A stretch of 64,000 bases of DNA from Raffaelea ambrosiae (Eukaryota > Ascomycota > Sordariomycetes > Ophiostomatales > Ophiostomataceae). Position numbers and translations under genes: made by a program. The notes under the pieces are model-generated. The model saw only the letters and a list, made by a program, of their open reading frames with translations, ran no database searches and had not been told where the DNA came from. This document shows positions 43,564-53,245 of this stretch, piece by piece. Each line of letters begins with the position of its first letter. Positions within the stretch are counted from its first letter, which is position 1. Where the stretch lies: positions 977,127 to 1,041,126 of the forward strand of contig PCDI01000007.1 in assembly GCA_002778195.1 (NCBI GenBank), read 5' to 3'.

Positions 43564-46162
43564 TCATCCCACCATATGGGGATCAAAGACACCCGGAAAT
43601 CCCAGCGCGCCATAGTCAAAGTCGTCTGTGTCCAAGTTGGTGGTGTCGAGCGTAAAGAAATGCGGTGTCACCGGCTGGAACAGGTCGCCCGTGAGGGCCG
43701 TCCCCATGGGCGACTCGTCCATCTCCAGGATGTGGTTCTGGCCCGTCGGGTCCTTCTCCGCTGCTGCTCCCGCCACCGCCTGTGGCATCATTGGCACGGC
43801 GGCGGCTGCTGCCTGCGTGAGATACGGCGGCGGCTGTCCTCCACCGCGGCTGCTGCCGTCCACGGGCACCTCCCGCTCGGTCGCCATCTCGCGGATCATC
43901 CGCAGGGTGTCGCGGTGGATGACAATGGCCTCGATCTGCGGCAGGAGAGCCAGCAGCGTCGCGCCCGACGCGGGTCGGATGCTGGGCAGCGGCGACAGCG
44001 GCTGTCGGGCGGGGAAACAGTCGACCGAGGAGGCGGAAGCCACCGCCAGCGGCGCCAGCGGCACCAGCGGCGGCACCAGCGGCACCTCGCGGGCCAGAAT
44101 GTCAAACGCGTCGCGCAGGCACTTGGTGGTCGGCCAGCGCTCGGCCATCAAGGACAGCACGATGCTGCAGCAGCGGACGGCCTCGGACGCCTCGGACGCG
44201 TCGTACGCGGTAGAGGAAGCGGCGGCGGCGGCGGCGGCGGCAGAGTTGGAGGCCACACTGGCGGTCGCGGCGGCCGCCGCTGCCGCCGAAAGCCGCCGCT
44301 GCCGCCGGTGTGTCGTCGCCCAGAAGCAGTACAGCAGCGCCACGCCGCTCTTGAACTGCGCAATCAGGCCCATCCAGGCGACGCTGATGGCGGACTCGCG
44401 CTGGAACTTGCGGAAGATGAGGATCGTCTGGATGCAGGCCTGGACGGTCCAGTCGCCGGCCGGGCCGGCGGCCGTCTGCCGGTTCGGCTGGTACAGCATC
44501 TGCAGGCTGTAGTTGTAGATGATGTGCAGCCACTCGATGTGCACCAGCGACAGGCGCGCGCCGTCCTGCGTGTAGCGGTGACACAGCGACTTCCAGCGGT
44601 CGAGCTTCTCCAGGATCCGCCGCCGCCAGCTGGACAGCCGGTCAAACTCCTTTTCAAAGTAGTCGCGGTGCAGCGTCGTGTTGAGGATCTCCGACTGGAT
44701 CTGCCGGCAGTACACAATGTGCAGCGCCGCCGAGATGGGCGTGTACGCGGGCTGGCTGCGCGGGTCGTCCGGGAAGGCCGCCGCGCAGTGCCGGTCCAGG
44801 TCCGGGTCGTCGACGTTGGCGTACATCTTGGTCGTAATCTGGTAGTCGGGGATGCCAAACGGCAGGTGGAACATGGTGCCCACCGCCCGGTCCAGCCCGT
44901 ACGCCGACCAGAACACGCGCCGCCGCATCTGGATCGCCACCTTGCCCGCCACGTCCGCCGCCACCGGCTCCGCGTCCGCCAGGTGCAGCTGGCCCATGAT
45001 GCAGTAGCGCATCGCTGTCGACGTGATCGAGATCAGCTTCTCCGTCGACGGCGAGTACAGCGCGTGCATGGCCAGCAGCAGGTAGGCCTGGATGTGCACG
45101 ACCCGGTCCGGCCGCGACAGCACCGCCGGCAAATACTGGTAGACGGCCACGCGGTAAAAGTCTTCTTGGCGGGCCTGGTAGACGAGAAACTCGCTCGTCT
45201 TGCCCAGAAGCAGGCTGATGGAGAAGATCATGTGCGCGAAGAAGGCGAGCGACGGATCGGCCTCGGCTTCGCGCCGTCCTCGGTTGGCAGCCTCCTGGAT
45301 GCGTTCGAGCCGAAGAAAGGGGTATCGCGTCTGCACTCGCTCGTAGTAGAACCGGAAGAGCATGTCCTTGCCGGCCTGGTCCAGGCACGGCAGTTCTGGC
45401 AAAGACGACGGCGGCATGAGGGACTGGGCGGCGCCGCGGTGCATGGCAAATGGCTCATGGAAGGGACTCGGCAGGACGTCCGACGGGGTGTCTGGACGTT
45501 GTGCAGCGGGCCGGCCGATGGCTACGCATGGGCGGTCAGCAGCGTCCCCGGAGAGAGACGACACGTGCGATGCTTGTGATCCATTGGGAGCATTCGGCTG
45601 TGTCTGGGCGGCAGTGGCTCGGGCCACGGCACAGTGGTGGCTCTTCTGCTGGCTTGTCTGCATGTTGTTCAACTCTGACGCTCTCGTTCTCTCCAAATGG
45701 GAGACCCTCTCCTCCAACGAAGCAAGGTCCCCCAGGAGGGCCAGGGGCGGATGTAGTCCATTGGGGGCATTGGATGCACTGTTGGGCGTGGTCAGCCGCT
45801 GGTCTTCAGCCTTGGAAGAAGGCCCACAGACCAATGATAGTGTGTGATACGGCACATTGAAAAAAGGCGTGCTTACCTCATAGGCGGCGGCTGCCAGTAT
45901 GGTCGCGAAGGGGCTTCCTGGCACTCCTCTCCCGATCTTGAACAGTTGCCGCAGGGCCGTTCATCGTCGCATTTTTGCTGCCCCCCCGGACATTGTTAGC
46001 TCGCTGCTTCCAGCTCACAGCTCTATATGAAGCGTGGTCTCATCAAACCTTTCGACGCCGACACCGCAAACAGGCAAGCGTCTTTGGCCGTTTGGCCGGC
46101 GGCTCCTCCGATGCGCCCGAGCTATGTCCACCGTTACATGGTAAAGCGGCCGCTGAAAGCAT
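43564..46162 (-). CDS. Zn2Cys6 transcription factor
   Basis: Exons complement(46049-46162), (45877-45977) and (43564-45778), phases close, about 809 aa. The zinc cluster is split by the first intron and is perfect once joined: ACLRCRRRKQKC then DDERPCGNCSRSGEEC, that is CX2CX6CX5CX2CX6C, preceded by the basic PPAKRPKTL. A short coiled coil follows (LGDLASLEERVSHLERT), then the fungal_trans domain (about residues 250-560; MRRRVFWSAYGLDRAVG, FGIPDYQITTKM). Poly-Ala runs occur near 44215-44290. It would be a nuclear regulator. The gene faces away from the isocitrate-lyase-like gene tail and lies between two catabolic segments; control of one or both is inferred only. Confidence 0.92.
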
Positions 46163-47211
46163 TGTGGCTCATTCTCCGCCGTGGTCCCTCTCCGGCGGAA
46201 GGCTGGTTTGGTTGTTGAAGCTGCCGGGGCGTGCTATGGAGTGGATGTCTACCACAGAGATAGGAGCGCCAGCGAGTGGCCCCACCTGCTTCGTCAGCCG
46301 CTGCGGATGAGTGTTATCAATCTGATATAAAAGACAAAACCTGTCACTTTTGGTCGTGTTCATCCGAGGACGTATTTTCGGGTGAGCACAGGCGCCAAGC
46401 ACGCTGACACAGGCGCGAGCATTGCAATTAACCGCAACTCGCGCGCGGCCATAGCTGGGGTGGCCCTTCCCCTTGCACTCCATCAACGCCAGCCCTTCGC
46501 CTTTTTTGGTCTCCACCAGGCTCATGTCCATCGACCTCTGGTAGAACAAACGGAACCGATCTCTCCCAGTCGCTTGCAAACAACATGCTCCTCCTCAAGT
46601 ACGGCATCGTCTCATGATCTCATGCACGCACTGGACCAGCCGGCTGCCCAGCCCTTTGCCCTGGTAATTGGGGTCCACCCAGACGTTTGTCAGGAAAAGT
46701 ACCGGGGATATTTAACGGGCAAAGTAGACGGAGCTGACCGGCAATTCCTTTGTGAGAGTCAAGGGCCTACATTCTCTTCGACCAGTCAGCTGGCTATTAA
46801 ATAGACCCCCCAAGTATATGTGTTTCTTAGAATGGAGCCCGTGCCGTACTGTCTAGTTAAACAGTAGAAAATGGATGGACGCAGCAGTGAGAGTGTCAAC
46901 AACGTCGAAGGCAGTTGTCATTCCGTTGTCCGCTAAACTCTTTATACCAGAGGCTGCATTGCATTCAGTATCTCAACTACTGCCACAAGCATATATCGAG
47001 TCCTGGTTCAAGAACATTTATTAGAACATTATAACATGAAAACATCCACTAAATCATATGCTGTTTGGCTTCCAGGGAAGCCGAGGCAGGGGCATTCTGT
47101 TCGCCCACAGGCAATAACAAGTAATAAGACGAATATGCCCTTGTTTCACCATCCACTCTATCTCCGGCCCAGCATACGCCCAGCACACTCCTAGCACACT
47201 CCCGGTGACCT
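46163..47211. other. Intergenic region with an acetyltransferase relic
   Basis: About 1.05 kb. Apart from the GNAT-like fragment at 46595-46705 I see no gene. The rest includes the promoter of the minus-strand regulator and the 3' flank of the dehydrogenase-like gene; the part from 46900 to 47060 is AT-richer. Confidence 0.5.
46595..46705 (-). pseudogene. GNAT acetyltransferase fragment
   Basis: One minus-strand frame reads LTNVWVDPNYQGKGLGSRLV followed by a short helix and a stop. The R/Q-x-x-G-x-G/A acetyl-CoA loop (QGKGLGS) with the preceding V-x-P-x-Y-Q strand is the motif A of GNAT N-acetyltransferases. The frame closes upstream, with no other domain parts that I can join. It is best read as a gene remnant, though an exon of an unrecognised gene is possible. 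Confidence 0.55.
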
Positions 47212-49719
47212 TTATAACCTCGATGAGAACCTTGGCTGGGATGTCGCTCCGTACGGGCTCAACTCTGGCTCGTGGAACGGCAGAGACGACACCGTGGCTG
47301 GGATACGACGACCAAAGTATTCAATCTCGACCTTTTGGCCCTCGATGACGCTCTTTGGCAGATACACATAAGCAATGGGTTTGCCAATGGTGTAGCCGAA
47401 GGCGGCGCTCGTGACGTAGCCCTCGACGCGGCCACCCACGAGAACGGGCTCCTTGCCCATGACCACGGACCGGCCATCGTCAATCACGAGCCCGCGCAGG
47501 CGACGCGCCGCTTTCTCGACGGACCGGCCCTTGAGCGCAGCCTGGCCGACAAAGCCTCCGGGCTTGGCGGGCTGAATGGCAAAGTCGAGACCGGCCTCAA
47601 AGGGGTCGTACTCGGTGGTCATGTCGCTGCCCCAGGCGCGGAAGCCCTTTTCCATGCGCAGAGCTTGGAAGGCGGCCCGACCAGCGGCAACGGCACCGTA
47701 GGGACGACCGGCCAGCCAGAGGGCATCCCACAGACGCAGACCGTTCTCGGCCGACGTGTAGATCTCCCAGCCGAGCTCGCCAACGTAGGAGACGCGCGCA
47801 GCCCAGACGGGCACACCGGCGACGACGGCCTTCTGGACAGTCAGATAGGGGAAGCCGGCGTCGGACAGATCCGCCTTGGTGACGAGCTGGAGGACATCGC
47901 GCGCACGGGGACCCCAGACACCGACGCTGGCGAGGCCGCCGGTGATGTCTCGGACGTGGACGGCGCGGAAGGGCGAGGCCTTGGTCTGCGCGCGGGCCTC
48001 GTGCTTGAGATACTCCTCGTCGATGCCGCTGTTGACGCCGAGATGGAAGAGGTCGTCGGCGAGACGCGCGACAAAGACGTCGCTGCGGATGCCGCCCTGG
48101 TGGTCGAGCAGCAGCGCAAAGGTCACGGTACCCGGACGACCGGCGACGTCGTTGGTCGCGAGACGCTGCAGAAGCTCGGCGGCCCCGGGCCCCGACACCT
48201 CGAGCCGACGAACGGACGTGGTGTCGTAGAAGGCGACGGCCGTGCGCGTCTTCCAGGCCTCGGCGGCCGCAATGGGCGAGTAGAAGCGGGCGGACCAGCG
48301 GTCGCGCTCGACGGGCTTCCAGCGGTCGGGCATGTGCGCGAGCAGCGGCGCGTTGGCCTCGTACCACTGCGGCCGCTCCCAGGCGTTGGCCTCGAGGAAG
48401 TAGGCACCCAGCGCCCGCTGGCGGGCGTGAAAGGCGCTGACACGCAGGTTGCGCGGGTTCGCCCGGGGCTGCAGCGGGTGCAGGATGTCGTAGACCTCGA
48501 CGAAGCCCTGCGAGCAGGTCTCGACGACATAGTCGCGGTTCAGCTGGACCTCCTCGAAGCGGGCCACGTCGCACTCGGCCAGGTCGATCTCGGAGCGCCC
48601 GGTGGTCAGCAGCTGCGCCACAGACCGCGCGACACCGGCCGAGTGCGTCACCCACACGGCCTCGGCGACGTAGACGTTGTCCATCCCGGGTGCACGGCCG
48701 ACGAGCGAGCCGCCGTCCGGCGTGAAGGACATGATGCCGTTGAAGCCGCTCGCGATCGTGGCGTCCTTGAGCGCGGGCAGAATCTCGGTGCTGCGCGCCC
48801 ACGCCGGCGCAAAGTCCTGGGGTGTGAAGGCGAGACGCGACGGCATGGTCTCGTCGGTTACATGGGCCGGCGTGTCCCCGAGCGAGGCCGCCACCACGGG
48901 CATCGGACGGTGGTGGTAGGATCCGATGCCGTAGTGGCCACCGTGCTCGCGGTAGTAGAGGTCCTCGTCCTGGTGCCGCAGAATGGGCAGCTGCGCCCCG
49001 TTCGGCTCGGCGTTCTTTCCCTTTTGGCACGGCACGTCGGTCGTATGCACGTACTGGTGGCCCATGGGCGTCAGGGGGATCTTGAGCCCGACCATGGCAC
49101 CCACCTCGACGCCCCAGAAGCCGGCACACAGGATCACAATGTCGGCCGGGATCGTCGTGCCCTGCGTCGTCACCACGCCCGACACATGGCCATCTGCGTG
49201 GTCTATGCTGCGCACGGCCGTGTGCCCCATATACCGCACACCCGCTTCCCGGGTCCGGGCGATCAGAACCTGCACCGCGCGGGCCGCCAGGGCCAGCCCG
49301 TCGGTGGGAATGTGCAGTCCGCCCAGAACTAGGTCCGTGTTGACCAGCGGGTACAGCTCCTTGACGCGCTGCGGGCTCACCACCTCGGCCCGCACGCCAA
49401 AGCTGTCGGCCAGATTCTTCTTGCGCTTCAGGTCTTCCAGTCGCTCGGGCGTGATGGCCAGCTCCAGGCCGCCCACCTGGTTGAAGCAGTCCAGCGACAG
49501 CAGCTTCTCGACTGTGTACTTGGCAAACTGCGTCAGCGTCTTGGACGTCGTGGTTTGGTACACGAGCCCTGGCGCATGCGAGGTCGAGCCGCCCGGGTTG
49601 TCCAGGGGCCCCTGCTCCACCACCGTGATGTCTGTCCACCCGCGGGAGACCAGCTCATCGGCAATGTTGACGCCGACAATGCCGGCTCCAATGATCACCA
49701 CATGTGGTGAGGGTGCCAT
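47212..49719 (-). CDS. Dimethylglycine/sarcosine dehydrogenase-like flavoprotein, peroxisomal signal
   Basis: Intronless, 835 aa. Domains in order: FAD-dependent oxidoreductase (DAO, about 5-370; VVIIGAGIVGVNIADEL), FAO_M linker (about 375-430), and the two-part aminomethyltransferase (GCV_T) folate domain (about 435-815; FYDTTSVRRLEVSGPGA, GVWGPRARDVL, VSYVGELGWEIY). His48 in TSHAPGL occupies the place of the histidine that binds FAD covalently in animal dimethylglycine dehydrogenase. The enzyme class removes N-methyl groups and can pass the one-carbon unit to tetrahydrofolate. Animal enzymes are mitochondrial; this one has no presequence and ends in SRL, a PTS1. It is divergent from the sarcosine-oxidase-like gene, with two CACGTG palindromes between them. 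Confidence 0.94.
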   Translation of the reverse strand: MAPSPHVVIIGAGIVGVNIADELVSRGWTDITVVEQGPLDNPGGSTSHAPGLVYQTTTSKTLTQFAKYTVEKLLSLDCFNQVGGLELAITPERLEDLKRKKNLADSFGVRAEVVSPQRVKELYPLVNTDLVLGGLHIPTDGLALAARAVQVLIARTREAGVRYMGHTAVRSIDHADGHVSGVVTTQGTTIPADIVILCAGFWGVEVGAMVGLKIPLTPMGHQYVHTTDVPCQKGKNAEPNGAQLPILRHQDEDLYYREHGGHYGIGSYHHRPMPVVAASLGDTPAHVTDETMPSRLAFTPQDFAPAWARSTEILPALKDATIASGFNGIMSFTPDGGSLVGRAPGMDNVYVAEAVWVTHSAGVARSVAQLLTTGRSEIDLAECDVARFEEVQLNRDYVVETCSQGFVEVYDILHPLQPRANPRNLRVSAFHARQRALGAYFLEANAWERPQWYEANAPLLAHMPDRWKPVERDRWSARFYSPIAAAEAWKTRTAVAFYDTTSVRRLEVSGPGAAELLQRLATNDVAGRPGTVTFALLLDHQGGIRSDVFVARLADDLFHLGVNSGIDEEYLKHEARAQTKASPFRAVHVRDITGGLASVGVWGPRARDVLQLVTKADLSDAGFPYLTVQKAVVAGVPVWAARVSYVGELGWEIYTSAENGLRLWDALWLAGRPYGAVAAGRAAFQALRMEKGFRAWGSDMTTEYDPFEAGLDFAIQPAKPGGFVGQAALKGRSVEKAARRLRGLVIDDGRSVVMGKEPVLVGGRVEGYVTSAAFGYTIGKPIAYVYLPKSVIEGQKVEIEYFGRRIPATVSSLPFHEPELSPYGATSQPRFSSRL

Positions 49720-50098
49720 TGTTGCTCGGGGGGGTTATGAAAAGGAAGGGCAGCAGCGAATCGGTGATGGGATGGGTGCTAAGTGCTGTGCGAAAACGGA
49801 ACAAGACTACAAAGGGATACGGATGGACGACAAAGTGGAGAGCAGAGGCTGTCTGGACCAGACAGTAGCAGAGGAAAAGCAAGGTTGGCAATGAAGCAAC
49901 TTCCATTTGCTGTTGGCAAAGGGGTGTAAGTCCTGCCATATATTCGCCGCTTCAGAGCTGCCCCAAAACAGTCCCGCTCCGGAATCTCCCCGCACCGGTC
50001 TCCAACCACGATTACTCGAGTCCGCCGGCCGACTGTGTCATGGTTGCGACTTACATCGGCAAAGGGAGACGGTGGTGTGTCTCTCTCTGCGACGAGAG

Positions 50099-50114
50099 CG
50101 ATCACGTGATCGGC
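50099..50114. promoter_or_regulatory. CGATCACGTGATCGGC palindromic site (copy 1)
   Basis: A 14-base perfect palindrome centred on CACGTG. The identical 16 bases recur at 58153-58168 upstream of the Rieske oxygenase gene. CACGTG is the core bound by bHLH and some bZIP factors. The exact repetition beyond the core suggests one regulator binding both promoters. Confidence 0.7.
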
Positions 50115-50364
50115 TTTACTCCCCTCTATGCCGTGACGGCGTCTGGGCCTTCCCAAATCGGTTCCTTGCGTTTCTGGCTTCCATGATGCTGTAGATAGTC
50201 GCCCGTTCCATTCTAGTTGGATCAATTCTAGGACGCAAACCCAATCTTATCTCTGGGCCTTCTACACCATGCTTGCTTTGCTATGTGGCATGATCTCGTC
50301 CGGTCTCTGGCCGTGCTTTTCGTGCCGCCTGCCACCTGAGCAGGGTAAATAGGGTGTTTGGTGA

Positions 50365-50375
50365 CACGTGATCGG
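50365..50375. promoter_or_regulatory. CACGTGATCGG site (related half)
   Basis: Shares 11 bases, CACGTGATCGG, with the palindromes at 50099 and 58153, but the left arm differs. It lies in the same divergent promoter. Confidence 0.5.
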
Positions 50376-50816
50376 TAATCGGGTCGGTGGCCGACTAAGA
50401 CGAGAAGGTGGGGATCTGAAGCTGCTCGGACTGGGGACCGGTTTGCCTCGGGGCCCGACACCGGGCTTACTCCACGACCTGCAATCTGCAAGCAGCTGTG
50501 ACCAGTGTGATATAAGCCCAATATGGACGAGGCGGAATAACACACAAGCAGCTCCTGTTCGGCACGTCTGGGACGAAGAGGATTACATTCTACTGAACTG
50601 CCATTGGGAAGCTGTTGCTGCCAGAGTCCTCGGCTGAGTCTGAAGTCTTGCTGCTCTGCCCTTTGTGCCTCTCTGTCCTCGACTCTTCCCCACACGCGTC
50701 AAACAAGTGCGTGTGCCTGCCAATTGCCCACTATCCCGTCGCCACGGGCCATTCTCTAGCACGCAAGGCCTTGCTCGCAGTCTCCTCGCCGTTCGCCGTC
50801 CAGTCGACTGTCCGCC

Positions 50817-52567
50817 ATGGCCTCCTCGGCCAGTGATTCCTACCTCATCGTGGGAGCAGGCGTCTTTGGTGTCTCCACTGCCTACTACCTGATCAAGAAA
50901 TATCCCCACGCCTCTGTCACCATTGTGGACCGGGATCCCTACGACGGCGACAACCGCACGGCGGCCTCGTGGGACTGGAACAAGGTCGTCCGCGCCGACT
51001 ACGAGGACATTGTCTACTGCCGTCTGGCCCTCGAGGCACAGGACGTTTTCCGGCACGACCCCCTGTGGCAGCCGTACTTCCACGAGGTCGGCGTCTTCTG
51101 GGTCTGCCGCAACGCCTACGCGCAGGACGTCATCAACAACTACAAGACGCTCGGCCGCCCGGCGGACGACCTGTTTGCGCTGCCCGTCGAGGAGGCGAAG
51201 AGGGCGTACGGCGGCCTGTTTGCCGACGCTGACTACGAGGGCGCCCAGGAGGTGCTGGTCAACAAGACGAGCGGCTGGGCCGCCGCGGGCGATTCTCTGC
51301 GCGCCATCACGCGCGAATGCCTCCGGCTCGGCGTCACGTACATTGTCGCCGATGTGGCGACGCTCGAGACGGATGGCAGCGGCGCCTGCACGGGGGTGCA
51401 GACGGCCACGGGCGAGGTGATCGCGGCCCGCAAGGTCATCCTGAGCACGGGCGCCTTCACGTCCAAGCTGCTGGAGTACAGTGCTGCCCGCAGCGGCAAC
51501 GAGGCCCTGCGAGCGGGCGACCGCATTGTGGCGGGCGGCATTGCCACCGGCATGCAGACGCTGGAGCCCAAGGAGTACGAGACATACAAGAACATGCCGG
51601 TTGGGTTCCAGGGGTACGATCCACACGCAGGTACGTGTTTGGTGTTTTTTTAGTGTTTCGTCCGTATCTGTCTGTTTCCGGTTTTCTGTTTTTTTATTGT
51701 GTTTTTTCTTTACTCGGGGCTGCTGATATTCCCTTTCGTTCTTTTCTCCGCTGCTCTTATCTCGCTTCTACCCATTGTACCTAGCCACGTGGCCAGCAAT
51801 ACTTTGCACCGCATTTCTGACTTGCCAACTTACTGACTCACACATACAGGCCCCTTCCTGGGAACCCTACCGCCCACCAAAGACAGAGAGCTGAAGTGGT
51901 GGGGCAGCAAGATCATGCGCAATATGAGTCAGGTGCTCCCTGGGCGCTACGTGTCGGCTCCGCCAGACGAGCGCGACTACGGCCAATGGAAGGTCTCTGG
52001 CCCGCTCAAGGACGACCTTGTCAAAGTGACCCAATCATTCTACGGGAACCGCGGCTCCCACTGGACGTTAGAGAAACACCGGATCTGCTGGTACGTGTGA
52101 CAGTGATCCCCGTACACCAGGAAGGGGAAAGAAGAAGCAGAAAAATGGAGGAAAAGGGGAAAGGGGAAAGGGGGAAAAGGGAAAAAAACCGAACCCCCCC
52201 CCCTCCCCAAAACAAAAAAAAAGCTTCAAGCTGAACTCTGAGACCCCCGAACCCGGAATTGATGATTTCCCGACTAACCTCCAATGTTTACTACAATCAT
52301 AGGGACGCGTTCACCACGAGCGGTGATTTTATCATCTCTCCCCATGCCGGTGCCCAGGGCCTGTATGTGGCAACGTGCGGCTCTTTCCACGGCTACAAGT
52401 TCTTCCCCATCATCGGCAAGTACGTGACGCAGATGCTGGACGGCGAGTTGTCTCCTGAACTTTCCGAGAGATGGGCCTGGGACAGGGACCGGCCCGATCC
52501 AGCACTGAACCCAGAGTATCCCAGAGCGGAGATGAAGGATCTGCTCGATCCCGCAGCGAGATTGTAG
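50817..52567 (+). CDS. Sarcosine-oxidase/fructosyl-amino-acid-oxidase family FAD enzyme
   Basis: Exons 50817-51630, 51850-52090 and 52303-52567 (introns 219 and 212 bases), phases close, about 439 aa. Dinucleotide motif LIVGAGVFGVSTAYYL, then DRDPYDGDNRTAASWDWNK as in the monomeric sarcosine oxidase/L-pipecolate oxidase/amadoriase group. The Cys in RICWDAFTTSGDFII, restored by the last splice, matches the cysteine that holds FAD covalently in this group, and GSFHGYKFFPIIGKYV is the conserved C-terminal helix. It would oxidise a secondary amine such as sarcosine, an N-methyl amino acid or pipecolate, giving peroxide. It ends in ARL, a PTS1-type tripeptide. The precise amine is undetermined. 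Confidence 0.92.
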
Positions 52568-53245
52568 GCGAAGAGCCGAGAATGGGAATACGAAGAAGAA
52601 GAAACACAAACTTCTTTGTAGTGTAGACCAGCAGAGAGGGGGCAATGCAGAGGCACAGACGCATCAGATACATACATGGCAGACGACGCAATTCACAATA
52701 CGCCTTTTTTTCGGACGTCGTCACCCAACTCGTGACTACGCGTGGCTTTGACAACGCCGTCTTGGGCACAAGACGAACCGATACGGATGTTCTCTTTTGT
52801 GGTACAGGACGGCACAGCGCGGGAACGTATGACAGCAACATTGCTTATCTCTCGGGTGGTCAGCAGCATCGTTACTAACATCAGCCAATGAAGACGCCGT
52901 CCTTGCAATGCCGGCTGTTTTTTCCCATTTTAACTAGTGGACCCGTCTGGCGCCTGCGCCCTAGGAGCCACCACTCGAGCAGCAACCCCCGGCACCCGTT
53001 CTTAGCGTGCCCAACCCCGCATTATCAGCCCGATCCGGGCCAATCGTCGCTGCGGGGTTGGCAACAAGGGCGTTTGGTGGCCGTCATTATTTAGTAGACG
53101 CAGGGGCCCACAGGCGGGTGTTCTGGTTTTCGCTGCTGTGTGTGCTTTCTTCACTGCCGCGTTTGCTGTGCCCGCTGTGCTTGCTGTGCTTGCTGGCCGC
53201 CGATTTCTGTGCCGCCGTTTCATGATTCGCCGTTCGAGAGCCCTG
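52568..53245. other. Intergenic region, no gene seen
   Basis: About 680 bases between the sarcosine-oxidase-like gene and the next regulator. No motif of the palindromic type occurs here and no coding signal is convincing. Confidence 0.5.

Larger units (their letters stand above)
49720..50816. promoter_or_regulatory. Divergent promoter region of the two N-demethylation genes
   Basis: About 1.1 kb separating the starts of the dimethylglycine-dehydrogenase-like (minus) and sarcosine-oxidase-like (plus) genes. It contains a 16-base palindrome at 50099-50114 and a related site at 50365-50375. No gene is supported in it. Confidence 0.7.

Noticed and set aside
43576..45579. Plus-strand open frame of 667 codons
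   Set aside because: Antisense shadow of the Zn2Cys6 gene on the other strand, whose zinc cluster and regulator domain are unmistakable.
47272..49332. Long plus-strand open frame of 686 codons
   Set aside because: It is the antisense shadow of the GC-rich dimethylglycine-dehydrogenase-like gene; its sequence is Arg/Gly/His-biased with no domain.
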